From Roseateles oligotrophus (GTDB lineage: Bacteria; Pseudomonadota; Gammaproteobacteria; Burkholderiales; Burkholderiaceae_C): DNA of 64,000 nt. Location: the NCBI RefSeq assembly GCF_025717515.1, contig NZ_JAJIRN010000006.1, positions 310,001 to 374,000 on the forward strand, written 5' to 3'. The translations under genes and the position numbers were made by a program. Below are positions 53,590 through 63,004 of the stretch, in pieces; position 1 is the stretch's first letter, and each line of letters begins with the position of its first letter. Under the pieces are notes generated by a model. It worked only from the letters and a program-made list of their open reading frames with translations. It was not told where the DNA came from and made no database searches.

Positions 53590-54711
53590 ATGAGCAATCC
53601 AACCGCCGGCGGCCCGCTGCAGGGCCTGCGCGTGATCGAGATGGCGGGCATCGGTCCGGCGCCGTTTTGCGGCATGTTGCTGGCCGATATGGGCGCCGAT
53701 GTGATCGTGATCGAGCGACCCGCCTCGCTACGGGTGCTGAACACCGGCACGGCCATGAACCGCGGCAAACGCTCGATCTGCCTGGACCTGAAGACAGAGT
53801 CTGGCCTGCGGGCGGCCATCGCCTTGATAAACAGCGCCAGCGCCTTGATCGAAGGCTATCGGCCCGGGGTGATGGAAAGCCTGGGCTTGGCGCCGGCAAA
53901 TTTTGCAGCCAGCAATCCAAAATTGGTGTTCGGGCGCGTCACCGGCTGGGGTCAAACGGGGCCACTCGCCCAAGCGGCGGGCCACGACATCAACTATGTC
54001 GCCTTGACCGGTATCGCCTCCATTGCCGGCCGCGCGGGCATGGCGCCTAGCCTGCCGGCCACCATCATCGGTGATATGGCCGGCGGCGCGATGTTTCTCG
54101 CCTTCGGCTTGCTCTGCGCCATCCTTGAGGCGCAGAGCAGCGGTCAAGGCCAAGTTGTGGACGCGGCAATGATAGACGGCGTCGGCACCCTCAGCGCCTT
54201 GATTCACTCGATGCGGGGCAGCGGCATGTGGCCCGAGGCGCCGGCCAGAAACCTCTTTCTGCACGAGTCACCCTTTTACGATAGCTTCGAATGTGCTGAC
54301 GGTCGGCATGTCACCCTCGGCGCCATCGAACCGCAGTTTTACAGTGAACTGCTACGGCGTTTGGAGCTGACCGACATAGACCCGGCCCAGCAATTCGACA
54401 CCGAGCGCTGGCCGGCCTTGCGTGCGCGCGTGGCGGCCCGCATCAAGAGCAAGTCACGCGATGAATGGTCGGCACTGCTGGAAGGATCCGACGCCTGCTT
54501 TGCACCGGTATTGACGTTTGCCGAGGCCGCGACGCACCCTCACCAACGGGCCCGCGGCAATTTCCACGAAGTCGACGGGCATTTGCAGCCGGCGCCCGCT
54601 CCGCGCTTCTCGCGCAGCCAAGTTCGAAATCCCCAAACAGGCCCCACCCCAGGGCAACACAGCATGGAGATACTGATTGAACTTGGCCTCGCCCAGCCCA
54701 AGCCGAGCTGA
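53590..54711 (+). CDS. CaiB/BaiF family CoA-transferase (alpha-methylacyl-CoA racemase-like)
   Basis: The 373-residue protein shows family III CoA-transferase features: LRVIEMAGIGPAPFCGML, ADMGADVIVIERP, RGKRSICLDLK, EGYRPGVMESLGL and GRVTGWGQTGP, GHDINYVALTG. The arrangement is closest to alpha-methylacyl-CoA racemases, which epimerise branched acyl-CoAs, but transferase activity is possible. It is divergent from greB by about 48 bp. Confidence 0.9.
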   Translation: MSNPTAGGPLQGLRVIEMAGIGPAPFCGMLLADMGADVIVIERPASLRVLNTGTAMNRGKRSICLDLKTESGLRAAIALINSASALIEGYRPGVMESLGLAPANFAASNPKLVFGRVTGWGQTGPLAQAAGHDINYVALTGIASIAGRAGMAPSLPATIIGDMAGGAMFLAFGLLCAILEAQSSGQGQVVDAAMIDGVGTLSALIHSMRGSGMWPEAPARNLFLHESPFYDSFECADGRHVTLGAIEPQFYSELLRRLELTDIDPAQQFDTERWPALRARVAARIKSKSRDEWSALLEGSDACFAPVLTFAEAATHPHQRARGNFHEVDGHLQPAPAPRFSRSQVRNPQTGPTPGQHSMEILIELGLAQPKPS

Positions 54712-54730
54712 CCCATTCGGAAAATAAAAA

Positions 54731-54754
54731 GGGCCGGTGATTTCTCACTGGCCC
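54731..54754 (-). terminator. Hairpin terminator of downstream tRNA-Arg copy
   Basis: Stem GGGCCGGTGA pairs with TCACTGGCCC around TTTC; on the minus strand it is followed by TTTTTATTTT, 19 bp after the tRNA end. It may also stop the CoA-transferase transcript from the other side. Confidence 0.75.
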
Positions 54755-54773
54755 TGTTCATTTCTTATAGTTT

Positions 54774-54850
54774 TGGTGCGGCTGGCAGGATTCGAACCCA
54801 CGACCCCTTGGTTCGTAGCCAAGTACTCTATCCAACTGAGCTACAGCCGC
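54774..54850 (-). tRNA. tRNA-Arg (ACG), copy 1
   Basis: The 77-base gene on the minus strand folds as a cloverleaf: acceptor GCGGCTG with CAGCCGC, D arm GCTCAGTTGGATAGAGT, anticodon stem-loop CTTGGCTACGAACCAAG with anticodon ACG, T arm GGGTTCGAATCC, and encoded CCA. It reads CGN arginine codons. An identical copy lies 237 bp away. Confidence 0.96.
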
Positions 54851-54953
54851 TCCAAGCCCTCTACTATAGCATCGAATTTACAATCAACGCAAGGTAATTT
54901 TGATATTCTTCAATTTCCCTCGCGACGTTAAATTATCCGGCACAATTGAAAAA

Positions 54954-54977
54954 GGACCGGCGATTTCTCACTGGTCC
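54954..54977 (-). terminator. Hairpin terminator of upstream tRNA-Arg copy
   Basis: Stem GGACCGGCGA with TCACTGGTCC around TTTC, flanked by A and T runs. It corresponds to the hairpin at 54731-54754, with a paired change at the third stem position (G-C to A-T). Confidence 0.75.
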
Positions 54978-55010
54978 TTTTTACTTTCTTTTTAGCGTTC
55001 TTATTTTTTT

Positions 55011-55087
55011 TGGTGCGGCTGGCAGGATTCGAACCCACGACCCCTTGGTTCGTAGCCAAGTACTCTATCCAACTGAGCTACAGCCGC
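55011..55087 (-). tRNA. tRNA-Arg (ACG), copy 2
   Basis: This 77-base gene is identical to the copy at 54774-54850, including the encoded CCA and anticodon ACG. Each copy has its own terminator, so a gene-plus-terminator unit appears tandemly duplicated. Confidence 0.96.
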
Positions 55088-55148
55088 CAAGCCTTGCACT
55101 ATAGCATGGTTTTTACATGCTTAGCAAGAAGTTCGTCACATCGCTGTC

Positions 55149-56396
55149 TTACTGAACCAAGGCTGCGGCCTCATGGCAGCGCGCCCGGCGCTCTTGGTTG
55201 CCGTCTTCATGGGCCATTTGAGCCAACATCAGCCAACTCCGGCGACGGGCCGCAGCCGGCATCGAATGGTCGTCGCAGACCTGCTCCAACATCATCCGTG
55301 CCTTGCCCCAGAGCTGCCGTTCGGCCAGCGCGGCGCCCAGTGCATAGGCCAGGTATTTGTCACGCGGAAAACGCTGCACGGCCGACTCCAGACGTTGCAA
55401 CCACTCCGGCCCCAGGCCCGGCAAGACCGGCACCAAGGCCTCGGCCAGCACCGCCCGGTCATCTACGGCCAAGTCACCAATATCGTCCCAAAATGGCCGC
55501 AACCAACCGCGCCCATCTTCCGGCGCACCCAGCACCGCGGCGCGCTGAGCAGCACGTGCCGCCACCACCACATCACGCCGGTCCACATTGTCGAGTTGCT
55601 GCCAGACCGAACGCAGTTGATCCGCATCGCGGGCGCCGTCCAAGGCCTCAAATGCCAAGGAACGCAACAGCCCTTGCGCGGCCACTTTCGAGAAGCCCTG
55701 ATGCTTGGCCAACAACCTGGCGGTGCGCAAGGCTTCCAGCGCTTGCTTGGCCAGGCGCGTCGCCTGCAGCTTCAAACGCAGCGCCTGCGTACGGCGCGCA
55801 ACGCCCGGATTCAAGTCGGCCAGCAATTCCAGCGCCCGGCCTGCATCGCGATCATCCAAAGCCCATTCGGCAGCCAGCAGCAAGCCCCCCTCCTCTTGTG
55901 GGCGCGTGGCTGAGTTTCCCTTGGACAAATTCAGCGCCAATAGCAATTGCTCATCCCGGCGGCGCCTGTCCTGCAAGCGATGCGCGCTGCTGGCCGCAAG
56001 CAAATGACCCAAAGCCATAAAGCCCGGGTCCTGCACCAATTCCGGCGTTTGCTGATGAATGATCAAGGCCCGTTGAGCGGCTTTTTGAGCGCGCCCATAG
56101 CGAGCGCCGAAGAACTCCGCCAATGACTCGCGCAGCGCCACTTGCGCCGTGCGCTCGCGCTGCGCCAGACGCCAGGCACGCGCCCGCTCGGGCAAGGTTG
56201 TCAAGGAATGCAAGGTCTGGATCGCGGTCACCAGCGCAAAGCAAGTGCCGACCAAGACCAGCAAGAACAGATTCAGCGAGACATCAAGCCGCCAACCGTT
56301 CCAGTAGAAGCTGGCCAGCCCGTCATTGCGACCCAGCACCAGCGCCGCGACCACGGCCACGGCAAACAGCAAGACCAACCAAATAATGGTGCGCAT
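55149..56396 (-). CDS. hemY: HemY-type inner-membrane protein
   Basis: The 415-residue protein has two N-terminal membrane helices (IIWLVLLFAVAVVAALVLG, LNLFLLVLVGTCFALVTAI) and TPR-like helices after them (ALRESLAEFFGARYGRAQKA, LLLALNLSKGNSATRPQEEG). This is the proteobacterial HemY, not the protoporphyrinogen oxidase of the same name; its exact role in haem synthesis is unsettled. It is last of the hem run, 15 bp after hemX. Confidence 0.9.
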   Translation of the reverse strand: MRTIIWLVLLFAVAVVAALVLGRNDGLASFYWNGWRLDVSLNLFLLVLVGTCFALVTAIQTLHSLTTLPERARAWRLAQRERTAQVALRESLAEFFGARYGRAQKAAQRALIIHQQTPELVQDPGFMALGHLLAASSAHRLQDRRRRDEQLLLALNLSKGNSATRPQEEGGLLLAAEWALDDRDAGRALELLADLNPGVARRTQALRLKLQATRLAKQALEALRTARLLAKHQGFSKVAAQGLLRSLAFEALDGARDADQLRSVWQQLDNVDRRDVVVAARAAQRAAVLGAPEDGRGWLRPFWDDIGDLAVDDRAVLAEALVPVLPGLGPEWLQRLESAVQRFPRDKYLAYALGAALAERQLWGKARMMLEQVCDDHSMPAAARRRSWLMLAQMAHEDGNQERRARCHEAAALVQ

Positions 56397-56411
56397 CGCC
56401 CTTGCTCCCCC

Positions 56412-57548
56412 TCAGCGCCCGGCCGCCGCGGCAGCCAGGGCCGCCAGCGTATCGTCGGGTCGGGGAACATTGACCTGGCGTGCCTGGCCCGCCACCTGCC
56501 TGATCAAATCATTGGCCACCACGACCTTGCGCGAATGCGAATCAAAGTAACGCGACAGCGCCTCTTGGGCATCCCGCAAATCGGCTTGCGCCGTATCGAA
56601 CTGGCGACTTAGCAGCGCTAAACGAGCGTTGAGCAAGCGCAGTTTCAAGTTTTCCCGCAAGAAAAAGGCTTGATCCGGGGCCAGCAAAGCGGCCTCGGGA
56701 TGGTCGATACGGGTGACCCTCAACAGCGTTCTGGCCTCACCCCAGACCAGCCCGGCGCCTTCGGTCAAACTGTTTTTGGCCTGCCACCACCAATGGGCCA
56801 GCATCCCGTCCGCCTGCTCCGGCGGCTTCGCTGCCGCCGAGCCAGGGCCTCGAGCATTTTTAGGCGGGCTTGCGAGCGACTTTTCCTCGCGGCCTTTGCC
56901 ATCCGAAGATGGCTCGCCACTCGCCACCAAGGGCAACTCATCCAGCAAACGCACCACCTCATCGAGCTTGATCGTCAGCGTCGACATATCGACGACGCTG
57001 ATCGCCTTGACCCGATCAAGGTCACGCACCACGGCCCGGCGCACGCCTTCCATGCGCGGCTGCTTGTAACGCAGCAGTCGCTCCTCGGCTTGCTTGAGCG
57101 TCGCGATCAAGGGTTCCGCACTGCCGGTGATGCTCGACTGCTGCAGCGCGACGCGAATCGAGGCCTCGATATCGCCGATCACGTTCTCGTCCCGCGAGCG
57201 TGACATCGATTGGATCAACTCCTCCAACTGTCCGCGTTGCAAGGCCACTTCGGCCAAGCGCGCATCCAGCATCGCCACCTTGGCGGCGGTGTCGCGGGTC
57301 AGGTCTTGCGACTGACGCGATGCCGCCCGGGCTTCACTGGCATCGGCCTGCACCGCGGCTTGGCGTCGCACCAATTCCTGCTCAAGCGCTTGCTGGCGAC
57401 TCATGCTTTGCCAAGCCAAGCCAAGGCCGGCGAAGGACGTCAAGGCCAGAATCACGGCGCCTACAGGCAACCAGCCGGGCAAAGCGGCAATGGCATTCGC
57501 GGCCGGCACGGGACCAGCCTCATTAGGGGTTTGTTGGGTATCGCTCAC
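56412..57548 (-). CDS. hemX: HemX-type membrane protein
   Basis: The 378-residue protein has one N-terminal membrane helix (about 28-50) and a coiled-coil rich periplasmic part (QALEQELVRRQAAVQADASE, VALQRGQLEELIQSMSRSRD). It is of the HemX family, often labelled uroporphyrinogen-III C-methyltransferase though no SAM-binding site is present. GTG 57548 overlaps the hemD stop as GTGA, so that start is preferred. Confidence 0.88.
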   Translation of the reverse strand: MSDTQQTPNEAGPVPAANAIAALPGWLPVGAVILALTSFAGLGLAWQSMSRQQALEQELVRRQAAVQADASEARAASRQSQDLTRDTAAKVAMLDARLAEVALQRGQLEELIQSMSRSRDENVIGDIEASIRVALQQSSITGSAEPLIATLKQAEERLLRYKQPRMEGVRRAVVRDLDRVKAISVVDMSTLTIKLDEVVRLLDELPLVASGEPSSDGKGREEKSLASPPKNARGPGSAAAKPPEQADGMLAHWWWQAKNSLTEGAGLVWGEARTLLRVTRIDHPEAALLAPDQAFFLRENLKLRLLNARLALLSRQFDTAQADLRDAQEALSRYFDSHSRKVVVANDLIRQVAGQARQVNVPRPDDTLAALAAAAAGR

Positions 57549-58342
57549 AGTGAAAATGATTGTAGGGGCCGCTTCGGCATCGCAGCCAAGGCTTGGGCCA
57601 CTGCCTGCGCATCCGGTCGCGCCAAAACCACATGCCCGACACCCAACTCGCGCGCCCGGGCTGCGATGCGCTCGTGCGTCGCGATGCAGCGTGCGGCGCG
57701 CCAGTCATGGCCGGCCGGCACCAGCGTTTGCAAATAGCCGATTGCTTCGGCGCTGCTGAAGAGCCAGACATGACGTTCGGGCTCAGCCAGCGCCTGGCTC
57801 AACAAGCCCTGCTCACCCGCCGTCAAACTCGGGCAGCGACGCTGGTAGACGCTGAAAAACTCGGGGCTTGCGCCCTGCTCGCGCAAGCGCTCGGCCAGCC
57901 ATTCCCGGCCGCCATCGCCTCTGAGCATCAGCACGCGCCGCCCCGCCCAATCTCGCTCACGCAACAGCGGCCATAAATGTTCGGAATCCAGACTCTGCGA
58001 GTCGGCCGGCGGTTGCACGATCAGCGCCGCCGGCACCCCGGCCTGCGCCAAGGCGCGTGCGCTGCCTGGGCCCACGCAGGCGGCAAGCGTCTGCTCGGGC
58101 CAGCCGCTCCCGGCCGGCTGCTCGGCAAAGAAGTTGGCCACCGCATTCGGGCTGACGAACAGCGCGAGCGCCGCCGTCGGCAACAAGGCCCAAGCCGCTC
58201 TGGCTGCTTGCCCGTCGGTCGGCACGATCTCGATCAAGGGCAGGCTGCGCGCCTGTACCCCCAAGGCCGCCATCCGCGCCAGCCATTCCCCCGCCTGCTG
58301 CCTGGGGCGGGTCAGCAATAGCGTCGACTCAGATTCGCTCAC
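57545..58342 (-). CDS. hemD: Uroporphyrinogen-III synthase HemD
   Basis: The 265-residue two-lobed protein has LLLTRPRQQAGEWLARMAAL, FVSPNAVANFF, ACVGPGSARALAQAG and LWLFSSAEAIGYL-like (VWLFSSAEAIGYL) blocks of HemD. It closes and inverts ring D of hydroxymethylbilane. The start is GTG 58342, nine bases after the hemC stop. Confidence 0.92.
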   Translation of the reverse strand: MSESESTLLLTRPRQQAGEWLARMAALGVQARSLPLIEIVPTDGQAARAAWALLPTAALALFVSPNAVANFFAEQPAGSGWPEQTLAACVGPGSARALAQAGVPAALIVQPPADSQSLDSEHLWPLLRERDWAGRRVLMLRGDGGREWLAERLREQGASPEFFSVYQRRCPSLTAGEQGLLSQALAEPERHVWLFSSAEAIGYLQTLVPAGHDWRAARCIATHERIAARARELGVGHVVLARPDAQAVAQALAAMPKRPLQSFSL

Positions 58343-58351
58343 AGCGAACTT

Positions 58352-59281
58352 TCAGACCTGCGGCAAATAAGCGGCGGCGCCCAAGTCTCGCAAGGCCTGC
58401 GCGGCCTGCTCGCCGAACTGCAAAGCCTGCTCGACCGTCTGTACCTTGGCCTGAATGGACGCCTTCAGCAGCGGGCGCTCGGCCCGCTCCGCGTCGCCCA
58501 AGGCAACGGCCAGATGCAAGTCGGCGCCTACCCAATGGGCATGCGCGGCCAGCGGCATGCTGCAGCTGCCGCCCAGGCTGCGCGACACCGCCCGCTCCGC
58601 CTGGGTCGCCAGCCAGGTGGGGGTATCGATCAGGCCGCTCAGGCTGGCCTTCAGCACCGCCGCATCGGCGCGCACTTCCAAGCCCAGCGCGCCTTGGCCC
58701 GCGCAGGGGATCATCTCCTCGACGCTGAAGCAGCAGCGGATACGTGACTCGAGGCCGAGCCGCTTGAGCCCGGCTGAAGCCAGCACGATCGCCGCATAGC
58801 CGCCCTCATCAAGCTTACGCAAACGGGTGTCCAGATTGCCGCGCAGGGGTTCGATCTGCAGATCGGGCCGCAAGGCCTTGAGCTGCACGACCCGGCGCAG
58901 GCTGGACGTGCCGACCACCGCGCCCTGCGGCAGCTCGGCCAAATTGGCGTAAAGATTGGAGACAAAGGCGTCGCGCGGATCTTCGCGCTCCAGGATCGCC
59001 ACCAGCTCGAAGCCGTCCGGCAATTCCATCGGCACGTCCTTCAGGGAATGCACGGCCAGATGGGCGCGGCCCTCTTCCAGCGCGGTTTCCAGCTCCTTGA
59101 CGAACAGCCCCTTGCCGCCTACTTTGGACAGGCTCCGGTCGAGAATCTGGTCCCCTCGGGTCGTCATGCCCAGCAAGTCGACCTGCAATTGCAGGCGCTG
59201 CTCCAGCAAGGCTTTGACATGTTCGGCCTGCCACAGGGCCAGGCGGCTTTCACGGGTGGCAATGATTACTTTTTCACTCAT
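58352..59281 (-). CDS. hemC: Hydroxymethylbilane synthase HemC
   Basis: The 309-residue enzyme has the HemC blocks [73 protein letters not shown] and the cofactor cysteine region [14 protein letters not shown]. It joins four porphobilinogens. The start lies 12 bp after the response-regulator gene's stop, so the two-component genes and hem genes are probably one transcript. Confidence 0.95.
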   Translation of the reverse strand: MSEKVIIATRESRLALWQAEHVKALLEQRLQLQVDLLGMTTRGDQILDRSLSKVGGKGLFVKELETALEEGRAHLAVHSLKDVPMELPDGFELVAILEREDPRDAFVSNLYANLAELPQGAVVGTSSLRRVVQLKALRPDLQIEPLRGNLDTRLRKLDEGGYAAIVLASAGLKRLGLESRIRCCFSVEEMIPCAGQGALGLEVRADAAVLKASLSGLIDTPTWLATQAERAVSRSLGGSCSMPLAAHAHWVGADLHLAVALGDAERAERPLLKASIQAKVQTVEQALQFGEQAAQALRDLGAAAYLPQV

Positions 59282-59293
59282 GGGCGAATGCTA

Positions 59294-60034
59294 TCAGCCC
59301 GCCACCTTGCCCTCGGCGCCAACGCCGGGATCAAAGCGATAGCCGACCCCGTAAACCGCGCTGATGCAGTCTTGCGGCGGCTGCAGCGCTGCCAGCTTGC
59401 GGCGAATATTCTTCACATGGCTGTCGACCACGCGGTCGCTGACATCACGAAAGTCCTCGTGAATCAGGTCCAGCAAACGGCTGCGCTCGAACACCCGGCC
59501 GGCTTGCGACAGCAACAGCCGCAGCAACTTGAACTCCACCGGCGTCAGCTGCAAGACCTGACCCTGCCAGGCAATCCGCTGGCCCGCCTCGTCAAGCGAA
59601 AAACCGCCGATCACCATGGGTGCCGCGGCTTGCTGAGTCACGGGTGCCAGCCGGCCATCGGCACGGCGCAGCAGCGCCCGCACCCGCGCCACCACCTCAC
59701 GCGGGCTGAAGGGCTTGCAGACATAGTCATCGGCGCCCAACTCCAGGCCCAGCAGCCGGTCCAGCTCATCGACGCGCGCGCTGATGATGACGATGGGCAG
59801 GTCGGAAAAGGCCCGCACGGCGCGGCAAAGCTCCAGGCCGTCCATACCCGGCAGCATCAGGTCCAGCAGCATCGCCGCCGGTTTGGCTTGGCTGCCGTCT
59901 TGCAGCCGCTGCAGCGCCAAGCGGCCATCGGCCAGCCATTCGCTGCCATAGCCGGCTGCGTTCAGGTAATCACACAGCACAGCGGCGAGCTTGGGCTCAT
60001 CCTCAACCACCAGAACGCGCCGCGCTGTGTCCAT
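59294..60034 (-). CDS. OmpR-family response regulator (BaeR-like)
   Basis: The 246-residue regulator has a receiver domain (RVLVVEDEPKLAAVL, phospho-acceptor Asp in AMLLDLMLPGMDG, KPFSPREVVARV) and an OmpR winged helix (LQLTPVEFKLLRLLLSQAGR, VVDSHVKNIRRKL). ATG 60034 overlaps the sensor kinase stop by ATGA. It lies directly ahead of hemC. Likely targets are the divergent di-haem peroxidase gene and its own operon; this is inference. Confidence 0.93.
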   Translation of the reverse strand: MDTARRVLVVEDEPKLAAVLCDYLNAAGYGSEWLADGRLALQRLQDGSQAKPAAMLLDLMLPGMDGLELCRAVRAFSDLPIVIISARVDELDRLLGLELGADDYVCKPFSPREVVARVRALLRRADGRLAPVTQQAAAPMVIGGFSLDEAGQRIAWQGQVLQLTPVEFKLLRLLLSQAGRVFERSRLLDLIHEDFRDVSDRVVDSHVKNIRRKLAALQPPQDCISAVYGVGYRFDPGVGAEGKVAG

Positions 60035-61536
60035 CAGACCGGTCTCCTCAATTTTTGCGGCGGCTGCCTTGCCTGCAAAGGCAAAGCCAAGCTCAGCTTC
60101 AAACCGCCCAGGTCCGAAGGCAAGGCGACTAGCTTGCCCCCATGGCTGCGCGCAATCGCCTGCGCCACACCCAGCCCCAAGCCACTGCCGCCGGCTTGGC
60201 GGCTGCGCGATGCGTCCACGCGGTAGAGCGGCTCGAACAAATGGGCCAAGGCCTCGGCGGGCACGCCGGGCTTGCTGTCGTCGAGGCAAATTTCCAGACT
60301 ATCGCCGTCAAGCCTGGCACTCAGTTTGAGCAGCCCCGGCGCATCGGTATAGCGCAGGCTGTTCTCGAGCAGATTGGCCAGCATCTGCGCGATGCGCTCA
60401 CCGTCCCAATTGGCCAGCGGCAATTGCGCCGGCCAGTCGGCCTGCAGCGCCAAGCCCGCAACCTGCGCACGCGAGCGGATGCGCGCCAAGGCCTCGGCCA
60501 ACAAGGCCGTCAGCTCGGTCGGCGTGAAATTGCAGGGCAGCTCCTGCAGCTCGGAGATCGCCAGGGTGTGAAAGTCCTCGGTCAAACGACTCAGGCGCTG
60601 CACCTCGTCTTGCAGCGAGCCCAGCGCCTCTTTTTCGAGCGGGCGAACACCGTCCTGCAGCGCCTCCAGCTCGGCGCGCAAGACCGCCAGCGGGGTGCGC
60701 AACTCATGCGAAAGCTCGGCGATCCAGCGCCGCCGGCTCGATTCCAGCCGCGCCAGCGCCTCGGCCATGGCGTTGATGTCGTCGGTCAGCGCACCCAGTT
60801 CGTCATCGCCTTGCTTGGCGATACGCACCTTCAACTCGCCGCGCGCAATCCGCCGCGTGGCGGCCTGCGCTTGCTGCAGCGGCCGCACCCAGCGCGCCGC
60901 CAACACGCGCGCGGCCAACAAGGCCAGCGCAATCACCAGCAAGGCCATGCCGCCCAAGCCCCAATACTGACGGCGCAAAAAGCTCGCGTCCACACCCTGC
61001 GCCGGGCCGGCCCGTTCGGCCAGACGCAAGATCAAGACGGTTTGGCCATCTAGCTTGAGCGCGCGTTGCTGCCCAGGCAGGCGGGCCACCTCGGGATGGC
61101 CGGCCAAGGCGCGCTCGCCATTGGCGTCCAAGAGCACGATGCGGGGGGCGAAGAAATTGGGGTCGCCCGGCGGTCTGGGAGGCCGAGGCGGCGGCCCGTC
61201 ATGCCTGGGGCCAAAACGAGGCGGAGGTGGCGGCCGCGCGTCATCGGGCGGCGGCCCCTCACCTTGCCCACCGCGCTGCTCCAGGCTGCCGTCCAGCCAT
61301 TGCCGCAGCACCGGCTGCCAGCGCTCGGGCAACACACCGTCGCGCGAGCGGCGCTGACTCAGGTCTTGCTCGGCCAAGACCATCAGCCGGTCCAACATTT
61401 GCCCGTCCTGGGCGCGCAGATAGTCGCTGAAACCGGCGCGCAAATTCCAGGCCACCACGCCGGCCATGGCCAGCACGGCCAGCGCCGTGCTGACCAGCAC
61501 CAGCAGTGAGAGTTGATGGACAAGGCGAAAGTTCAA
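60034..61536 (-). CDS. Membrane sensor histidine kinase (BaeS-like)
   Basis: The 500-residue kinase has a first membrane helix (about 8-31), a periplasmic domain with a marked Pro-Arg-rich stretch (PPPDDARPPPPPRFGPRHDG), a second helix (about 195-215), HAMP, HisKA with ELSHELRTPLAVLRAELEAL and HATPase (GSGLGLGVAQAIARSHGGKL). The start is TTG 61536; a later ATG would cut off the first membrane helix. The signal is unknown. Confidence 0.93.
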   Translation of the reverse strand: MNFRLVHQLSLLVLVSTALAVLAMAGVVAWNLRAGFSDYLRAQDGQMLDRLMVLAEQDLSQRRSRDGVLPERWQPVLRQWLDGSLEQRGGQGEGPPPDDARPPPPPRFGPRHDGPPPRPPRPPGDPNFFAPRIVLLDANGERALAGHPEVARLPGQQRALKLDGQTVLILRLAERAGPAQGVDASFLRRQYWGLGGMALLVIALALLAARVLAARWVRPLQQAQAATRRIARGELKVRIAKQGDDELGALTDDINAMAEALARLESSRRRWIAELSHELRTPLAVLRAELEALQDGVRPLEKEALGSLQDEVQRLSRLTEDFHTLAISELQELPCNFTPTELTALLAEALARIRSRAQVAGLALQADWPAQLPLANWDGERIAQMLANLLENSLRYTDAPGLLKLSARLDGDSLEICLDDSKPGVPAEALAHLFEPLYRVDASRSRQAGGSGLGLGVAQAIARSHGGKLVALPSDLGGLKLSLALPLQARQPPQKLRRPV

Positions 61537-61675
61537 GACAGCGGGCTCGCAAGAAGTTGGACTCCATCTTACGCAGACATCGGCTTACAACTATGGAGCG
61601 CCTCTCCACAATTCCTCCATTCTTGCCGCACAAGGCAAGCTCAAGCTAGCGCCCATCAATCAATCATTCGCCCCG
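61537..61675. promoter_or_regulatory. Divergent promoter region between sensor kinase and di-haem peroxidase
   Basis: The 139-bp gap must hold the promoters of the kinase-regulator-hem run and of the peroxidase gene. It is AT-richer than its surroundings, and it is the natural place for the OmpR-type regulator to bind. I could not identify a clear direct repeat by eye. Confidence 0.4.
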
Positions 61676-62938
61676 ATGGAGAACCGTATGAATCGCTTGA
61701 GCATGATTTGCAATCGATGGGTCGCCGGCGCCGGCATGCTGCTCTTGTTAAGCGCTTGCGGAGGGGGCGGCGGCAGCAGCAGCACCTCTGTGGACGCGAC
61801 GGCCGCCGCGATGGCTAGGCCGCCAGCGCCAGTTCCTGTGCCGGCTCCGCCACCGACGCCCCTGTCGCTGAGCGAAGTCGGCGACCGCCTGTTCAACGAA
61901 GTCAGCCTATCCGCCAGCGGCAAGCTGTCCTGCGCGGGCTGCCATGTGCAAGCCTTTGGCCATGCCGACGCGGCCGGCAGCTTCCTGCCGCTGGGCGGCA
62001 TCGATGGCCAGGCGCAAGGCCTGCGCAGCAGCCCCAGCCTGAACTACCTCGAAGGCGCGGGCGCCTTCCGCTTCAACGCTCAAGGTGATCCGCAGGGCGG
62101 CCTGTTCTGGGACGGCCGCGCCGACAGCCGCGAGGCGCAAGCCCGCGGCCCCTTGTTCAACGCCAAGGAGATGGCCAATACCGAAGGGCCGGCCTTCAGC
62201 AACAAGCTGCGCGCGCTGAGCTATTTTCCGGACCTGTTGCGCAGCAGTAATTTGACCGCCAGCGCCAACGACGAGCAATTGCTGCAAGCCGTCACCAGCG
62301 CCCTGGCGGCCTACCAAGTCAGCGATATCGACTTCCACGCGCACAGCAGCAAGTTCGACGCGGTGCAGGCCGGCCGCGCCAGCTTTACCGCCCAAGAGGC
62401 GCGCGGGCTGACCACCTTCAATGACCCGCAGCGTGGCAATTGCGCGGCCTGCCATGACAGCTCGCCCAGGCCCAACGGCCAGCCCGCCGCCTTCACCAAC
62501 TTCCGCTACTTCGCCCTCGGCGTGCCGCGCAATAGCAGCCAAGCCACAGCCGACCCCGCCTTTTTCGACCTCGGCCTATGCGGCCCGCAACGCAGCGACC
62601 TGAGCGGGCGCAGCGATCTGTGCGGCCTGTTCCGCGTGCCGACGCTGCGCAATGTGGCCTTGACCGCACCCTATTTCCACAACGCATCGCTGCAGTCGCT
62701 GGAGGATGTGGTGGGCTTTTACGCCACCCGCGACAGCGATCCGGCGCGCTGGTACCCGGTCGTCGGCGGCCAGGTGCAGCGCTTCAACGACCTACCCGCC
62801 GCTTACCGGGCCAATGTGCACCAGGGCCCGCCGTTCGGGCGGCGCGCCAATCAGCCGCCCGCCTTGAGCCCTCAAGACGTCAGCGATGTGGTCGCTTTTC
62901 TGCGCACGCTGTCGGACGGATTCAACAGTTCGCCCTAA
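61676..62938 (+). CDS. Di-haem cytochrome c peroxidase-family lipoprotein (MauG/CcpA-like)
   Basis: The 420-residue protein has a lipoprotein signal ending LLLLSAC (Cys28), a Gly/Ser and Pro-rich linker, and two haem c sites, CAGCH (86-90) and CAACH (256-260). The peroxidase fold is supported by FWDGRADSREAQARGPLFN and VPTLRNVALTAPYFHNA. It would reduce peroxide or oxidise a protein partner in the periplasm. It is divergent from the sensor kinase with a 139-bp gap, so the two-component system may control it. ATG 61688 is an alternative start. Confidence 0.9.
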   Translation: MENRMNRLSMICNRWVAGAGMLLLLSACGGGGGSSSTSVDATAAAMARPPAPVPVPAPPPTPLSLSEVGDRLFNEVSLSASGKLSCAGCHVQAFGHADAAGSFLPLGGIDGQAQGLRSSPSLNYLEGAGAFRFNAQGDPQGGLFWDGRADSREAQARGPLFNAKEMANTEGPAFSNKLRALSYFPDLLRSSNLTASANDEQLLQAVTSALAAYQVSDIDFHAHSSKFDAVQAGRASFTAQEARGLTTFNDPQRGNCAACHDSSPRPNGQPAAFTNFRYFALGVPRNSSQATADPAFFDLGLCGPQRSDLSGRSDLCGLFRVPTLRNVALTAPYFHNASLQSLEDVVGFYATRDSDPARWYPVVGGQVQRFNDLPAAYRANVHQGPPFGRRANQPPALSPQDVSDVVAFLRTLSDGFNSSP

Positions 62939-63004
62939 TCTGCAGAGGCCAGGCCAGCGGGGCTCAAAGAAACTGTTAAAGTCAGAAACACGTAACTTGG
63001 TTAC

